Shown here in pieces: positions 1 through 8,172 of a DNA stretch of 34,522 nucleotides. The first letter of the stretch is position 1. Every line of letters begins with the position of its first letter. A program made the position numbers and the translations under genes. The DNA is from an uncultured Brachyspira sp. (GTDB lineage: Bacteria; Spirochaetota; Brachyspiria; Brachyspirales; Brachyspiraceae): NCBI RefSeq assembly GCF_934747485.1, contig NZ_CAKVGN010000026.1:1-34522 (forward strand). Reading direction: 5' to 3'. The notes below the pieces were generated by a model. That model made no database searches, was not told the DNA's origin, and saw only the letters and a list, made by a program, of their open reading frames with translations.

Positions 1-36
1 TAAATTATGATACACCTATGCTATACTTTAAGAAAT

Positions 37-93
37 TAAGGAATTCCTAACTGCAATATGTCTGGCTCCTGTGCAAGTTGTTTTTTAGTTTTA
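37..93 (+). repeat. intergenic repeat, left copy
   Basis: This non-coding stretch holds three short modules: AGGAAT.CCT (39-48), TGCAATATGT.TGGCTCCT (52-70) and GTGC followed by TTTTTTAGTTTTAT (71-93). The first two recur on the opposite strand at the far end of the window (34458-34510). The TTTTTTAGTTT module recurs there and at 11026-11045. The rest of 1-130 is AT-rich upstream sequence for the first lipoprotein, with no gene visible. Confidence 0.55.
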
Positions 94-130
94 TATTGAT
101 ATTATTTTATATTAATTATACAATTAGTAT

Positions 131-973
131 ATGAATTGTTTTTTTAAAATTATTGTGTATATTTTGTTTCTCATTAGTTTTATTTCTTGCGGACTTCCAG
201 ATATTAATAGTATTACACAAGAGATGAATCAGCCATTTATAACAAAGATTACACCAATGGATAAAAAAATAGTAGTAGAGTTTCAGGCACAAAATAATGA
301 ACCATCATTTAGTGGTTATAATATATATTTTGGAGACAGCGTTAATCCGAGGATATATAGAGTTTATAGTCAGCAAAAGACAATTCCTACTATAGTAACT
401 ACAAGAAGCACAACTTTGCAAACATTTACTTTTACGATAGAGAAAAATATTTATTATACAGGAAGTAACGTTACAGAAATCTCTCTTCTTCCAGAGAATG
501 ATATAAAAAACGGCATACCTATATATGTTTGGGTGAGTTCTTATCAAATAACGCCTCAAAATGAGAGTTATTATTATTATGACAATTATGTAAAGATGGC
601 AACACCAAGGCCGGAAGTATCAAATCAAACTATAGCTGTTAATAGTAGCATATCTCTTGAGGGAGGTAATTTGGCACAATTAACATTGAATACTGCAGAT
701 AATAAGCTTTATTTTTCTAACCCTCAAGCAGCAAACGAAACATGGTCTTTGCAGCGAGTTGGCGGCAGCTCTCTTTATGATGTTGTGGTTCCTCCAACTG
801 AAGGATATACTACAGAAAGTTTAGAAGTTATTGCGGGCAGATTATATTTAATAAAAATAAATAAAAATAATGGCAATTATTATGGGAAAATATTTGTAAG
901 GAGTATTAACGGCAATAATAGTATAGTGGCAGATTATTGTTATCAGATTAGTGCCGACATATTGAGTTATTAG
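131..973 (+). CDS. Fn3-like lipoprotein, paralogue of the next gene
   Basis: The 280-residue product begins with a lipoprotein signal: a short start, a hydrophobic stretch, and a lipobox ending in Cys20 (LISFISCG). It should therefore be exported and lipid-anchored. Residues about 35-155 look like one fibronectin-III-type beta-sandwich (alternating hydrophobic strands, a GYNIYFG strand). A PRPE linker near residue 160 leads to a C-terminal beta-rich domain. The downstream gene, two bases away, has the same order of parts and similar motifs (SGYNIYF against AGFNLYA; PRPE in both), so the pair looks like a tandem duplication in one operon. The Fn3 assignment rests on strand pattern only. I do not recognise a function; surface adhesion or assembly would be a guess. 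Confidence 0.8.
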   Translation: MNCFFKIIVYILFLISFISCGLPDINSITQEMNQPFITKITPMDKKIVVEFQAQNNEPSFSGYNIYFGDSVNPRIYRVYSQQKTIPTIVTTRSTTLQTFTFTIEKNIYYTGSNVTEISLLPENDIKNGIPIYVWVSSYQITPQNESYYYYDNYVKMATPRPEVSNQTIAVNSSISLEGGNLAQLTLNTADNKLYFSNPQAANETWSLQRVGGSSLYDVVVPPTEGYTTESLEVIAGRLYLIKINKNNGNYYGKIFVRSINGNNSIVADYCYQISADILSY

Positions 974-975
974 AG

Positions 976-1713
976 ATGAAGAAAATATTTTTACTTATTG
1001 TATTTAGTATATTTTTTAGTTCCTGTGCTGAAGAGCTTGTTACTATAATAGATGAATATAATATGCCTTATGAAATAAAAGCCATACCGGGTGATAGTAA
1101 GGTTAGTATAGAGTTTTGGTCAGGAATATTGGCATCAGATTTTGCAGGATTTAATTTATATGCCAAAACTTCAGAAGATATAATTCAGATAGATGATGCT
1201 ATATTAGATGCTTCAACACAGGCACTTCCAACTATAAAAGGTACAAACCACACTCGTACAAATTTTATTATGGAAATACCAAATTACAGTTTTCAAAACG
1301 GCACAAAATATTTTATAACAGTAACAGCATACGGCACAAATGAACTTATAGAAGAAAAATATATTGAGACAAAGATTAGTACAGTAGTTCCAGTGATACC
1401 GAGGCCGGAGGGAACAGGGAATATTACAGGAGATTCTATTAATGTTACAGGAGCTGGGACTGTTGCTGTAAGAAATGGTAATATGATTAATGCCTCCGCT
1501 CCTTGGAAGGTTCAATATTTTGGGTATCAGACTAATTTCAATAGTGTGGTTGTTGTTACTAATATGAATGGTTTTGATGATAATGCTCCGTATTTAGTTA
1601 ATGGGCTTTATGTATTTTATAATAATACTGGTTTAGTAAAAGTTTTAATAGGGGCTAATGATTCTTATCAGTGGGCTTATCAAGCTGATGCTGCTTCTTG
1701 GAATGGGGTGTAG
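976..1713 (+). CDS. Fn3-like lipoprotein, second tandem copy
   Basis: This 245-residue protein has a lipoprotein signal with the lipobox FFSSC, Cys17. A beta-sandwich-like domain follows (about 30-140, with KVSIEFWSG and a GFNLYAKT strand), then PRPEG and a C-terminal glycine- and asparagine-rich beta domain. It is homologous along its length to the upstream lipoprotein but about 35 residues shorter. Its ATG lies two bases after the upstream stop, so the two are almost certainly co-transcribed. No terminator is evident before the tRNA promoter at 1741. Function unknown. Confidence 0.8.
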   Translation: MKKIFLLIVFSIFFSSCAEELVTIIDEYNMPYEIKAIPGDSKVSIEFWSGILASDFAGFNLYAKTSEDIIQIDDAILDASTQALPTIKGTNHTRTNFIMEIPNYSFQNGTKYFITVTAYGTNELIEEKYIETKISTVVPVIPRPEGTGNITGDSINVTGAGTVAVRNGNMINASAPWKVQYFGYQTNFNSVVVVTNMNGFDDNAPYLVNGLYVFYNNTGLVKVLIGANDSYQWAYQADAASWNGV

Positions 1714-1740
1714 ATCTGCTAAATTTTTTGTAATAAAAAC

Positions 1741-1768
1741 TTGAAATTTATTTTTTATATGGTATAAT
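1741..1768 (+). promoter_or_regulatory. sigma-70-type promoter for the tRNA genes
   Basis: TTGAAA (1741-1746) and TATAAT (1763-1768) are 16 bases apart. The first base of tRNA-Ser lies about 20 bases beyond the -10 box. It could also drive the second tRNA and the kdsC operon, since no terminator intervenes. Confidence 0.7.
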
Positions 1769-1788
1769 ACATGACATATTTAATTTTT

Positions 1789-1871
1789 GGAGAGTTCGTT
1801 CAATTGGTAGAGCAGCGGTCTTGAAAACCGCCGGGCTAACACCCATGTGGGTTCGAGTCCCACACTCTCCG
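1789..1871 (+). tRNA. tRNA-Ser(TGA)
   Basis: The acceptor arms GGAGAGT and ACTCTCC pair over seven bases, with discriminator G at 1871. The anticodon stem GCGGT/ACCGC encloses the loop CTTGAAA, giving anticodon TGA. The long variable arm (GGG...CCC) marks a class II tRNA, as expected for serine. The T arm carries GGGTTCGAGTCCC. The 3' CCA is not encoded and must be added after transcription. Confidence 0.95.
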
Positions 1872-1896
1872 ATTTAGTTTTAGCTTCCTTAAACAA

Positions 1897-1969
1897 GGGG
1901 CTTTAGCTCATCAGGATAGAGCACTGGTTTCCTAAACCGGGTGGGCAGGTTCGAGTCCTGTAAGCCCCA
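1897..1969 (+). tRNA. tRNA-Arg(CCT)
   Basis: The acceptor GGGGCTT pairs with AAGCCCC, with discriminator A at 1969. The D arm is GCTC...GAGC. The anticodon stem CTGGT/ACCGG encloses TTCCTAA, giving anticodon CCT, which reads AGG. The T arm is CAGGTTCGAGTCCTG. CCA is not encoded. It lies 25 bases after tRNA-Ser and probably shares its promoter. Confidence 0.95.
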
Positions 1970-1984
1970 ATTACATTAATAATC

Positions 1985-2545
1985 ATGAATTTAAAGCTTT
2001 TTTTTTCCTACTATCTTAATCTTAAAAAACTTAAAAAAATCAAGTTGTTTGTCTTTGATGTAGACGGTGTTATGACTGACGGAAAACTTATATTTGATGA
2101 TAATGGAATAGAAACTAAGTTCTTCAATACTTTAGATGGTATGGGAATAGTAATGGCATTAAAAGCTGGGGTGAAAATTGCTATTATTACTGGAAGTAAG
2201 GCTGCTTGTGTGAAAAACAGATTTGATAAGTTTAAAATACATGGCTTTGAAGATTTAATACAGGGTGAAGAATATAAGATTCCTGCTCTTTTGACATTAA
2301 TAGAAAAATATGGTTTAAAAAATGATGAAGTTGCCTATATGGGTGATGATGTTATAGATTTAGCACCAATAAAATATGTGGGGTTCTCTTTTGCACCAAA
2401 GAATGCTATTGACGAAGTGAAAAAAATTGCTAATATAGTATTAGATAAAAAAGGCGGAAATGGTGCTGTAAGGCTTGCCATAGATATGCTGTTAAAAGCA
2501 AGGGGGGATTATGAAAGAATTATTAAAGATTTTTCTTCTTTTTAA
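1985..2545 (+). CDS. kdsC: 3-deoxy-D-manno-octulosonate 8-phosphate phosphatase (KdsC)
   Basis: The 186-residue protein belongs to the HAD superfamily, C0 type. It shows the nucleophile motif DVDGVMTDG (about 25-33), the motif II region IAIITGS, and the acidic metal motif GDDVIDL, followed by the KdsC-type ending GGNGAVR. Length matches the family (about 175-190). KdsC removes phosphate from Kdo-8-phosphate to give Kdo for the LPS or lipooligosaccharide inner core, in the cytosol. The ATG at 1985 has no clear Shine-Dalgarno sequence and lies 15 bases after tRNA-Arg, so the exact start is uncertain by up to about 18 codons. The gene overlaps the LptC-like gene by 35 bases, and kdsC-lptC-lptA order is common in Gram-negative bacteria. 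Confidence 0.92.
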   Translation: MNLKLFFSYYLNLKKLKKIKLFVFDVDGVMTDGKLIFDDNGIETKFFNTLDGMGIVMALKAGVKIAIITGSKAACVKNRFDKFKIHGFEDLIQGEEYKIPALLTLIEKYGLKNDEVAYMGDDVIDLAPIKYVGFSFAPKNAIDEVKKIANIVLDKKGGNGAVRLAIDMLLKARGDYERIIKDFSSF

Positions 2546-3077
2546 TATAATAATATTTTCTTTAATCTCTTGCACAGATTTTAGTAAGATAGGGCAAGAT
2601 AATACTCCTGATGATTTTGAACGTCCTCCTGAGATGGAATTTTATGGGTTTAGGAGAGAAAGTTATATTACAAATTTTAAACAAATGGATATGTTTGCAA
2701 CTAATGCTAAGTTTTATGACAGTAGAGCTTTAATAGAATTATATGACTCACGTAATTATACTTATGATGCTGATGGCACTATTGCTGCTAAAGTATCAGG
2801 AGAGTTTGCTAAAATAAATAAAAATACTTTGTATACAGAAATATTTACTAATGTTGTAGCAAAATCTTCTAATAACAGCACTCTATATACAGAATATGTT
2901 CAATATGATCATGAAAAGAGACATTTCAAAAGCCCTGTACCAATTAGAGTAGAGCAGGAAGATGGAAGCTGGCTTACAGGAAGCAGTATGGAAGGGGATT
3001 TATCTATGGAAAATATAACTGTATATAATGAAAAAGATGAGGGTGATGCTATAGGAGTGCAAATTGCTGAAGAGTAA
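2511..3077 (+). CDS. lptC: LptC-like lipoprotein (LPS export)
   Basis: This 188-residue protein starts with a lipoprotein signal whose lipobox is FSLISC (Cys21). A beta-strand-rich region follows, typical of LptC/YrbK (FYGFRRESYI..., TLYTEYVQYD, RVEQEDGSWLTGSSMEGDLSMENITVYN). In enteric bacteria LptC is held in the inner membrane by a transmembrane helix and passes LPS from LptBFG to LptA; here the anchor appears to be lipid. A strong ribosome binding site (AAGGGGGG) precedes the ATG. The gene starts inside kdsC and overlaps the next gene by 14 bases, so translational coupling is likely. The assignment rests on position, length and strand pattern. Confidence 0.8.
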   Translation: MKELLKIFLLFNIIIFSLISCTDFSKIGQDNTPDDFERPPEMEFYGFRRESYITNFKQMDMFATNAKFYDSRALIELYDSRNYTYDADGTIAAKVSGEFAKINKNTLYTEIFTNVVAKSSNNSTLYTEYVQYDHEKRHFKSPVPIRVEQEDGSWLTGSSMEGDLSMENITVYNEKDEGDAIGVQIAEE

Positions 3078-4407
3078 AGTTTTTTATTCATTTATAATTT
3101 TATTGGTTTTAATATCGCCATTAATACCGCAATCTCAAAGAAGTGCTGATAAATTTACATATGACAATAAAAATCAAGTTTTTCAATATACAGGCAATTC
3201 AAGATTAGAAGATAAATCAGCTTTAATAACAAGCTATAAAATGACTTTCTATAAAGAAACAGAACTAGCCACATTTACAGGTAAGGTGAGGCTTTTAAGT
3301 AAAACTAATGGCTCTACAATAGATGCAGGATATGCAAGTTATAATGCTAAAACTAGATATGCTTATGTTAGAAATAATCCAATTCTTCGCTCTTCTACAA
3401 ATAATATGACTATAAAAAGCACTCTCATGGAGAGGGATTTTAATACACCTGTGGCAAAAGCAATAAGCAATGTTCATCTCACCCATATAGATAAAGAAAA
3501 CGATAGAAGAACAGATGGATATTCTGATGAATTAATTTATGATATGGATACGCAAATTTCTATATTGAAAGGAAATCCAAGACTTTATCAAGGCAGCGAT
3601 AGAATAGAAGGGGAGATATTAGAGTATAATGCAAAGACATCTACTGCCAATGTGATGGGAAGAAGTAAAATATATATACTTCAAACTAATGATTATGTTC
3701 AAGGTGATGATACCAATGAAAATAAAAACAGCAAGGTTAGCAATTATAATATTGTAACAGCAGACAGGCTTTTTTTAGATGAGAAGGCTGGGGCTAATCA
3801 GACTAATAGATATTTGTATGCTTATGGTAATGTTAATGCTTATTTCTTTGAAGAGAATATGATACTTAGAGGAGGCTACATTATATATGATATGGATAAT
3901 GAGCATATATATATGTATCAAGAGCCTTCGGTGAGAATACCAGACAGGGGAATAATATCTTTTGGTGAGTGGATAGAATATAAAAGAGATGAGAAGTTTA
4001 GAGATATTATATTTCATAATGATGTTGTTATGGTAGACTATGATGAGAGTATTTCATTAGAAGGGGATTTACTTCATCTTGACCCAGATACTAAAGTTGC
4101 TACTGTCAGCGGAGCTCCGCATGCTTATTTAGAAAAGAGAAGTATGAAAATAACTTCGGTTACTATGCAGATATTTAATGATGATGAAAAGTTAAGGGCT
4201 AATGGAAATGTGCATGTTGAAATGAAAGATATGAACTCTAAAAGTGCTTGGGCTACATATTTTGATAAAGCTAAATATTTAAGGTTATGGGGAGAAAACC
4301 CTTATCTATCACAAGAAAAAAGCATTGTTAGAGGAAGAGAAATTAGATATTATATAGATACAGAAAAAATAGAAGCATATGGTGTCAGCGGTTCTATGTA
4401 TGAGTGA
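3064..4407 (+). CDS. OstA/LptA-like periplasmic protein, extended
   Basis: The start is a TTG at 3064, supported by AGGAG at 3053-3057 six bases upstream; it overlaps the LptC-like gene. A cleavable signal peptide (about 1-25) is followed by roughly seven to nine repeats of the OstA beta-jellyroll pattern: ATFTGKVRLL, SILKGNPRLYQGSDRIEGE, YAYGNVNAYFFEENMILRGG, SLEGDLLHLDPDTKVATVSG, RANGNVHVEM. LptA normally has about 185 residues; this one has 447 and no LptD-like barrel. It should form the periplasmic bridge carrying LPS or lipooligosaccharide to the outer membrane. It could be a fused LptA array or a soluble LptD N-domain relative. Confidence 0.82.
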   Translation: MLKSKVFYSFIILLVLISPLIPQSQRSADKFTYDNKNQVFQYTGNSRLEDKSALITSYKMTFYKETELATFTGKVRLLSKTNGSTIDAGYASYNAKTRYAYVRNNPILRSSTNNMTIKSTLMERDFNTPVAKAISNVHLTHIDKENDRRTDGYSDELIYDMDTQISILKGNPRLYQGSDRIEGEILEYNAKTSTANVMGRSKIYILQTNDYVQGDDTNENKNSKVSNYNIVTADRLFLDEKAGANQTNRYLYAYGNVNAYFFEENMILRGGYIIYDMDNEHIYMYQEPSVRIPDRGIISFGEWIEYKRDEKFRDIIFHNDVVMVDYDESISLEGDLLHLDPDTKVATVSGAPHAYLEKRSMKITSVTMQIFNDDEKLRANGNVHVEMKDMNSKSAWATYFDKAKYLRLWGENPYLSQEKSIVRGREIRYYIDTEKIEAYGVSGSMYE

Positions 4408-4416
4408 TTTTAATTT

Positions 4417-5427
4417 ATGAAAAAAATATTTTTGCTTACACTAATATTCATACTTTTCTCTTGCAATAAAACTATAAAGCCTTTAAATAAAAATAAAGAA
4501 TATATTGTAAATATTACTTATGTTAAAGATAATAGTATAGTATCTTTAAATCCATCTGATTTTTTTTATATTTTTAATTCAAAACTTCCATTATTAACTT
4601 ATAATATATTAGGCTATAAAATAAGATATGTATTAAAAGAAGGAATTAGTGCTGAAGATTTTTATAAGAATAATAGAAAACTTTTAAATAATAATATTGA
4701 ACTATTTAAAAGAGATTATATAGATATAAAAAAAACAAGTAATGATGTTTTAGCAAAAAATATTCTTTATTATTCTCTCTCTAATGAAACTTACAGCAGT
4801 TTAAAAACTTTATTTAATTATAACAGTTCCGCAACTTCATTAGAAGAATTAGCCTCGAACATAGCACCAACTTTTAAGCAGAATATACTAACATTATGGA
4901 GCACTCCTTTACAAGATAGAAAAAAATTATTAAGAGATGATATTGTAGCCATGTATACGGCACAATATTGGAGAGTGATAGGAAGTGATTTAAAAGACTC
5001 TAAAATAGATTCTCATATTATAATAATAAATATTCCTATAACAGCAAACTATAAAGGTGCTGATGCCAAAGCTATATCTGAAGGCGGTTTTATTGATAGG
5101 TTAGTGCTTGAAAATGAAAATATTGAAAACACAAAATCTTTAGCTGTAATTAGCACTTATCCTTTTCTTTCTAATAATAAACTTTTTGCATCACAAAGAG
5201 GTGTTGTGAAAATTGACAGCAAAACTTTAAATGATATATTTTCTTATTATATGCTTCAAACTGTTGCTATGATGTTTAATAAATACGATATACATACAGA
5301 AGAAAAACATTCTATTATGTCTGAAGTTAAAAACTTTGATTATATTGATTGGTACAATAATATTATAAATTATGAATTAAGAGCACCATATAAGGGGCTT
5401 AAATATTATAAAGATAGTATAAAGTAA
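4417..5427 (+). CDS. lipoprotein of unknown function
   Basis: The 336-residue product has a classic lipoprotein signal (MKKIFLLTLIFILFSC, Cys16). The mature part is mixed alpha/beta. It includes a paired-strand segment HIIIINIPI near 210, a GGFIDRLVLE stretch, and a C-terminal helix that ends around FDYIDWYNN. I recognise no family. The gene is nine bases after the OstA-like gene on the same strand and probably belongs to that operon, but this alone does not make it an LPS-export part. It runs toward the convergent transglycosylase gene with only seven bases between stop codons and no visible terminator. Confidence 0.75.
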   Translation: MKKIFLLTLIFILFSCNKTIKPLNKNKEYIVNITYVKDNSIVSLNPSDFFYIFNSKLPLLTYNILGYKIRYVLKEGISAEDFYKNNRKLLNNNIELFKRDYIDIKKTSNDVLAKNILYYSLSNETYSSLKTLFNYNSSATSLEELASNIAPTFKQNILTLWSTPLQDRKKLLRDDIVAMYTAQYWRVIGSDLKDSKIDSHIIIINIPITANYKGADAKAISEGGFIDRLVLENENIENTKSLAVISTYPFLSNNKLFASQRGVVKIDSKTLNDIFSYYMLQTVAMMFNKYDIHTEEKHSIMSEVKNFDYIDWYNNIINYELRAPYKGLKYYKDSIK

Positions 5428-5434
5428 GTATTAA

Positions 5435-7669
5435 TTATTTCTGATAATATCTGCTGTAATACTCATAACTTTTCATTACTCTCTCAACATAAAACTCTGT
5501 CTCTTCTATATCTATAAACCTTGCTGTACGATACATATTGTTTGTGCCGTATTCTCTTTTCCATCTGTTTCCCCTTCCAGAACCAGCATTATAACTAGCG
5601 GCAACCAATACATAATTACTTGCATTTTGACTTTGAAATAACCAGCTTAAATGAGATATACCAATATTAATATTTTGTTTGGCATCTGTTAGGTTTAGAG
5701 GGTTATATCTGTATCTTGATTTTTTATTTTCAGCAGCAGCAGTTGTGGGCATTAATTGCATAAGCCCCATTGCTCCAACATAAGACCTTGCTTTTACATC
5801 AAATAAACTCTCTTCTCTCATTATAGAATATACAAAATTTGGCTCTATTTTATAATATTTCGCTTCAGGCACAACATATTCATCAAAATACCTTGGATAA
5901 ACATATTTTCTAAACTCATCTGGAAGCAAATCCACATTATCATAATAATTATATCCAAAATACTTTCCTATATTGGCACAAATCTGCATAAATCTTTTTG
6001 TGTTTAGTGATGACTTATATATTTTTTCAGCATAATAAAATAAAGGATAAGTTACCTGCGTTTTTTGATAAATACCATTAAACTCCCTGTATGCATTATC
6101 CATATCCCCATAATAATATAATAATATAGGCTTATTTACTTCCTGTCTTGTCTGCAAAGATAATTCATTAAATATTTCATTTTCTTTTTTATTAGAATAG
6201 AAGTCTTGAACAAACTTATTTTGCATGAATATTTCTTTAGCTATTGCTCTTGCTTCTTTTACCAAATTATCTTCTTTTTTTGTTACTATATAATCTATAA
6301 ACTGCATTTTATCAAGCATCTGCATAGTTTTAGTATAATTAGAATCAGCATAATATTTTTTTGCTTCGTTTAAATAATAAGTATTGCTTTGAGAAACATA
6401 ATCTATCATTTCGGGAGTTGCTAAACTCAAAGCCCCTTTTACATAAAAAGGGTTTTTACTTTCAAGCAGGCTTTTCATTATATACTTATCTCTTATTTCA
6501 GTATCACCCAATTCTTCTGCAGCCCACATATACCACGACAATACAAAGTCATGTCTGTATTTTGGATATATTTTATCTAATTCACTAATGGCATAATAGG
6601 TTTCTGTTTTATTTTTTAATTTTAATGCCTTTCTCAAATAACTCTTTAATGAAAGTTCTGTATATCTATTGTTATGGAAATTTTTTAGTGTGTTTGTTAA
6701 ATATTTTTTAGCCTCTGGCAGATTATTGCTGTTTAGGCTTGTATTAATAAAACTATTATAAATTCTTGGCACATAACTATCTTTTGGATAATTTCTTAAA
6801 AAAGTATTATATAACTCTCTTGCCTTAGTATAATTCTTTAGCTTTTCATAATTATTAGCATTCCAGTAAATTGCTAATTTTCTATATTCTTTATTATTAG
6901 TATTAGCAAGATATTCATTAAACAATGTAGAAGCACTTTCTCTGTTTCCTGCTAATTGGTTTATCCTTGCTTTATAATATATTGAATTATTTTTATAAGC
7001 ATTGAGCTCTATAAGATTATCAAAATATTTTAAAGCAGCAGTTCTATACCCAGCATCATATAACTCTACTGCTGATTTATATTTTATATCATTATTAAAC
7101 TTATATATCTCTTCTTCAAAATTATTATTTAAATATATTAAAGCTTCTCTATTTATATATTTCTTAGTTAATTCTAATGCTATTAATTTGGCTTTATTAG
7201 TATCATCAGTTTCTCTCATTGCTTTTAAGCCTACAAATTCTTTTATCCATTTTTGTTTATTTCCATTAAAAAAATTACTTATAGGATAATCATCTTTGTA
7301 GAACTCAGCCAATGCCTTATACTGCTCGGCAAAAGGGTATAATGATGACCTCGGATATTCTTCCATGAGTTTAGAATATAACTCTATTGCTTCATCATAC
7401 ATATTAGTATTTAAAGCACTCTTTGCTCCATAATATATAGCATAATCCCTTATTAATAAATCATTGCTGTTATTCATTATATTTGTAAATTGTGTGTATG
7501 CCTTTTTATATTGTTTGTCGTTATATAGTTTTAATGCACTGCCGTAATTTATTTTATTTTTTGATACAATATCCGGTATTTCCGCTTTTCCCTGTGCTCC
7601 TAAACCTGAAGTCATTATTATAATGATTAATTCAAAAAGTATAGCAAAGATAATAATCTTCTTTTTCAT
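5435..7669 (-). CDS. Slt-type soluble lytic murein transglycosylase with TPR array
   Basis: A signal peptide (about 1-26) leads into a long run of TPR-like helical repeats (about 35-560), then a C-terminal SLT domain (about 600-740). Motifs include MREESLFD, with the likely catalytic Glu near residue 620, then GAMGLMQLMPTTA and AASYNAGSGR; these match Slt70-family enzymes. The enzyme should cleave the MurNAc-GlcNAc bond of peptidoglycan in the periplasm, leaving a 1,6-anhydro end. I prefer the ATG at 7669 (744 residues): the in-frame GTG at 7675 overlaps the AGG of the ribosome binding site. The helical part is longer than in E. coli Slt and reads like outer-membrane assembly TPR modules. Confidence 0.9.
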   Translation of the reverse strand: MKKKIIIFAILFELIIIIMTSGLGAQGKAEIPDIVSKNKINYGSALKLYNDKQYKKAYTQFTNIMNNSNDLLIRDYAIYYGAKSALNTNMYDEAIELYSKLMEEYPRSSLYPFAEQYKALAEFYKDDYPISNFFNGNKQKWIKEFVGLKAMRETDDTNKAKLIALELTKKYINREALIYLNNNFEEEIYKFNNDIKYKSAVELYDAGYRTAALKYFDNLIELNAYKNNSIYYKARINQLAGNRESASTLFNEYLANTNNKEYRKLAIYWNANNYEKLKNYTKARELYNTFLRNYPKDSYVPRIYNSFINTSLNSNNLPEAKKYLTNTLKNFHNNRYTELSLKSYLRKALKLKNKTETYYAISELDKIYPKYRHDFVLSWYMWAAEELGDTEIRDKYIMKSLLESKNPFYVKGALSLATPEMIDYVSQSNTYYLNEAKKYYADSNYTKTMQMLDKMQFIDYIVTKKEDNLVKEARAIAKEIFMQNKFVQDFYSNKKENEIFNELSLQTRQEVNKPILLYYYGDMDNAYREFNGIYQKTQVTYPLFYYAEKIYKSSLNTKRFMQICANIGKYFGYNYYDNVDLLPDEFRKYVYPRYFDEYVVPEAKYYKIEPNFVYSIMREESLFDVKARSYVGAMGLMQLMPTTAAAENKKSRYRYNPLNLTDAKQNINIGISHLSWLFQSQNASNYVLVAASYNAGSGRGNRWKREYGTNNMYRTARFIDIEETEFYVERVMKSYEYYSRYYQK

Positions 7670-7752
7670 AAACACCTGCTAATATATTATATTAATTATA
7701 GTATTTTATTATTTTTTTTCTCTTTTTGCAAATAGTTGTTAGTAATTAAATC

Positions 7753-8172
7753 TTAGTATATTCTATCTAACTTTATAGCATATACTATAATAACCACTCC
7801 TAAGATAAATAAAATAAAAGGCAGTATAAAACTTTTTATAGTTGGCAATATAACTTCTCTATTATTTATTTTATCATAATATATTGATATAATTTTTTTA
7901 TTTGTAAAAGAATTTCCGCTTAGCATATTGCTTATAGTAATTTTTTTATTATCATAAATAAAGCTGTAAACCAAATATGGATATTTCTTTTTTATAAGCC
8001 CATATTCATAATAGCTTGCATTTTCAATATTCGCTTTAACTTTTATAATATATCCTCTTTTATATCTTATTATATTATTGATATTAATATAATTCATCAT
8101 TATAAAGCAAAATAAAAATAATGAAGCCATTATAAATAGTGTGATTTTATATTTTATAAGTTTATTTTTCAT
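7753..8172 (-). CDS. small two-helix membrane protein, DUF3592-like
   Basis: The 139-residue protein has a transmembrane helix at each end (about 9-32 and 112-132). The beta-rich extracytoplasmic loop carries the pattern YPYLVYSFIYDNKKI, then ISIYYDKINNREVILP. This resembles the DUF3592 layout (Y-P-x-V-x-Y-x-Y, then V-x-Y-x-P-x-N-P-x-x-A). The ATG lies inside the end of the yfhO-like gene (11-base overlap), so the two are translated together. Role unknown; the pairing suggests a partner in handling membrane glycolipid or polymer. Confidence 0.7.
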   Translation of the reverse strand: MKNKLIKYKITLFIMASLFLFCFIMMNYININNIIRYKRGYIIKVKANIENASYYEYGLIKKKYPYLVYSFIYDNKKITISNMLSGNSFTNKKIISIYYDKINNREVILPTIKSFILPFILFILGVVIIVYAIKLDRIY

